Assembly (NCBI GenBank): GCA_017163975.1
Contig: JAFFSR010000218.1
Coordinates: forward strand, 4,777,501-4,841,500
DNA: 64,000 nt
DNA from: Anastatus disparis
Lineage: Eukaryota; Arthropoda; Insecta; Hymenoptera; Eupelmidae
Direction of reading: 5' to 3'
Part shown: piece by piece, positions 62,201-64,000 of the stretch
Layout of the letters: the number at the start of each line of letters is the position of its first letter
How positions within the stretch are numbered: position 1 is the first letter of the stretch
Program-made: the position numbers and the translations under genes
Notes under the pieces: generated by a model
What the model saw: only the letters and a program-made list of their open reading frames with translations
Told to the model about the DNA's origin: nothing
Database searches by the model: none

Positions 62201-64000
62201 AAATTTTTAAATTAAATTTTTTATTTTAATATAATTTTCAAACGGATTTTAATAAAAATTACATTGTAAATCAACACGGTAATAAAAGATGACACTTTTT
62301 GCGGTACACGGAAAAAGCACTGAAAACAATTTAGCTTTCACAAGAGTCATTAAATAAATAAAGTAAAACCATTTAAAATGACTTTAATACTGAAAAAAAG
62401 AGCTTTTCTTCTCTCGGATTCTCATTCCCATTTATATAAATACAAGCCAGATGTGTACAAAAAGAATTGGCTATTCGTAAAAAAAAAGAAAGAAAAATAT
62501 CAAGTCTTGACGACCTTGGCGATCGGTACGTCGTCGGCCTCTTCAAGGTTTTTTTTTTTTCAACATTTAAGAGAAAAAAAAAACACAAGAAGAAGGAATA
62601 AGTACGACAGCACTAATCGATTAGTTAAATTCTAATCTCAAAGTGAAAGTATCGAGGAGTCAATCGTATAATGTGGCTTCGATATTTTTTTCTTTCCTCA
62701 TAATTGTGTTTCAAGTCGTTTCTTGTGCTTCATTTTTTTGCGTGAATTTGAAAGTTTTTGACGAAATGAATTTTGATTAATGACAGAAGCGTTAGGAGAA
62801 TCTTGAAAACGTCTTATTTTTATATTTTAATTTGTTTTTTGTTGCCTAAGCTTCCAACTATTAAAATTATTTATAATTTCAAATACAAAAAAACACTTTG
62901 TATTTCTATTTGCATATCCTTTTTTTTATAAATTTATTCTGTTTAGCGTTATTTATTAAGAGTACATGTGCACTTAACATTTTGCACTTTCAACTAAACT
63001 AGGATTAAATAAAAAAACGAATATTGCAACTTTTGAATGACAAAATACCTATCATGTACTAAATTATAATATTTTCAAAAGTGTCAATAATGAAAAAATC
63101 GATAACTTTTATATTGCACGTTTTAATCAGTTGTATTTTAGTTAAGGCGTCAGCATTATTATTTTTATATTGCATAGATGCCCTCTGGTTATTATCACGT
63201 TGAATCGCTTTAATTATGTAAACGCATACTTTATCGCTTTATGGATGGATCGTCGAGAAAAAAAGAAACGTAAAAATATTAGTTTATGATAATTTTTTTT
63301 TATTTTTCCATCATTGTACTTTATTTTAGAAAGTCGAGAGTTTTGTTTATTTTTAATACAATAAATTTCGAAGGTTCAGTCGTAAGCTAAACAAATTTCT
63401 AGTTAAATAAATAGTACAAATGATTTTTTTATTTTGTGTACATGAATGTATGGTAGAAACAATTTTATGTTGTAAAACCATACCTTGAACCAATCGCTTC
63501 GACTTTTTTTTTAATTGACCGCTTCTCTTGCATTAATTTATTCATACCATAAGCTATACCTTCATTACTGAATTCGTTTTTTATGTTTATATAAAAATAT
63601 TAAAATAATTACTTGTTAAATGTATTCATAAATTGAATCTGTTTGGTTATAACTTCATTTACATCATACGATAATAATTTGCAATAATTTCGGTTTATTT
63701 TATTTTATTTTAGCATGTTAATTAGCGATTTTGTTATTAGAAATTTAATCCTTTTTAAATAGTAATAATTGCAAACTGAAATAGATTTAATAAATAATAG
63801 TGTTAACTTTGCTAAATACAAGTTGTTCAAGAACACTTTCGATTCAATTTTCAAACAAAACGACCCAATAAAAATTTAAGGTCCAATAAGTCAATTTTCC
63901 ATATAAAATAATACGATACAGATAAAAGTAACATAAAATTTGACATAAATATTCTGATTACGAGGCATAAAATGAATTTTATTTATTTTAAATTGCAATT
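59247..64000. other. AT-rich region downstream of arm, no gene recognised
   Basis: About 4.7 kb without a convincing exon, tRNA or SINE. It may include distal arm 3' UTR. The 59.7-60.3 kb portion is slightly less AT-rich. A 49-bp G+C-rich block at 62500-62548 stands out. Confidence 0.5.

Noticed and set aside
1..64000. CRISPR arrays, endogenous viral or polydnavirus genes
   Set aside because: No regularly spaced direct repeats with unique spacers and no viral protein-like frames were found.

Overview
AT-rich (roughly three-quarters A+T) animal nuclear DNA with intron-split genes, GT-AG splice sites and poly(A) signals. The Armadillo protein reads like the hymenopteran form (N-terminus [13 protein letters not shown]-terminus AAWYDTDL), so the window is most likely from a wasp, ant or bee. 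The compact introns and strong AT bias suggest a small parasitoid wasp, but that is inference. No bacterial, viral or CRISPR features were seen.

Layout. 1-12 kb, minus strand: Rif1 (telomere and replication-timing factor), 19 coding exons, 3' end possibly cut by the window edge. 13.2-32.7 kb, minus: pericentrin-like protein Plp, a 30-exon coiled-coil centrosome scaffold with a PACT domain and an internal alternative first exon. 34.4-41.2 kb, plus: mars (DLGAP5/HURP), with an unusual tail of small phase-0 exons. 42.5-45.9 kb, minus: WRAP53/TCAB1 WD40 protein. 46.8-58.6 kb, plus: armadillo (beta-catenin) with a noncoding first exon. 58.6-64 kb: arm 3' UTR and largely featureless AT-rich DNA. 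I rebuilt all exon joins by hand. Every junction keeps phase in all five genes, giving about 2224+, 2879, 1545, 498 and 797 residues. The weakest joins are mars exon 5 and the Rif1 3' end.

Function. Rif1, Plp, Mars and WRAP53 are all cell-cycle or chromosome proteins (replication timing, centrosome, spindle, telomerase/Cajal body). Rif1 carries SILK and RVSF motifs, Mars carries SILK and KVFF, and Plp carries RVHF. These match protein phosphatase 1 docking motifs, so PP1 recruitment may be a shared theme, although adjacency alone proves nothing. Armadillo is the Wnt/adhesion effector.

Repeats. A tRNA-derived SINE of about 200 bp occurs about ten times on both strands, always in introns or between genes. 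Its 5' end is complementary to an internal segment, and in several copies both arms carry the same variants. There are also two inverted pairs of broken SINE copies, a 640-bp TTAA-flanked inverted-repeat element carrying an NRF-1-like site, several short hairpin elements and a 121-bp tandem duplication.
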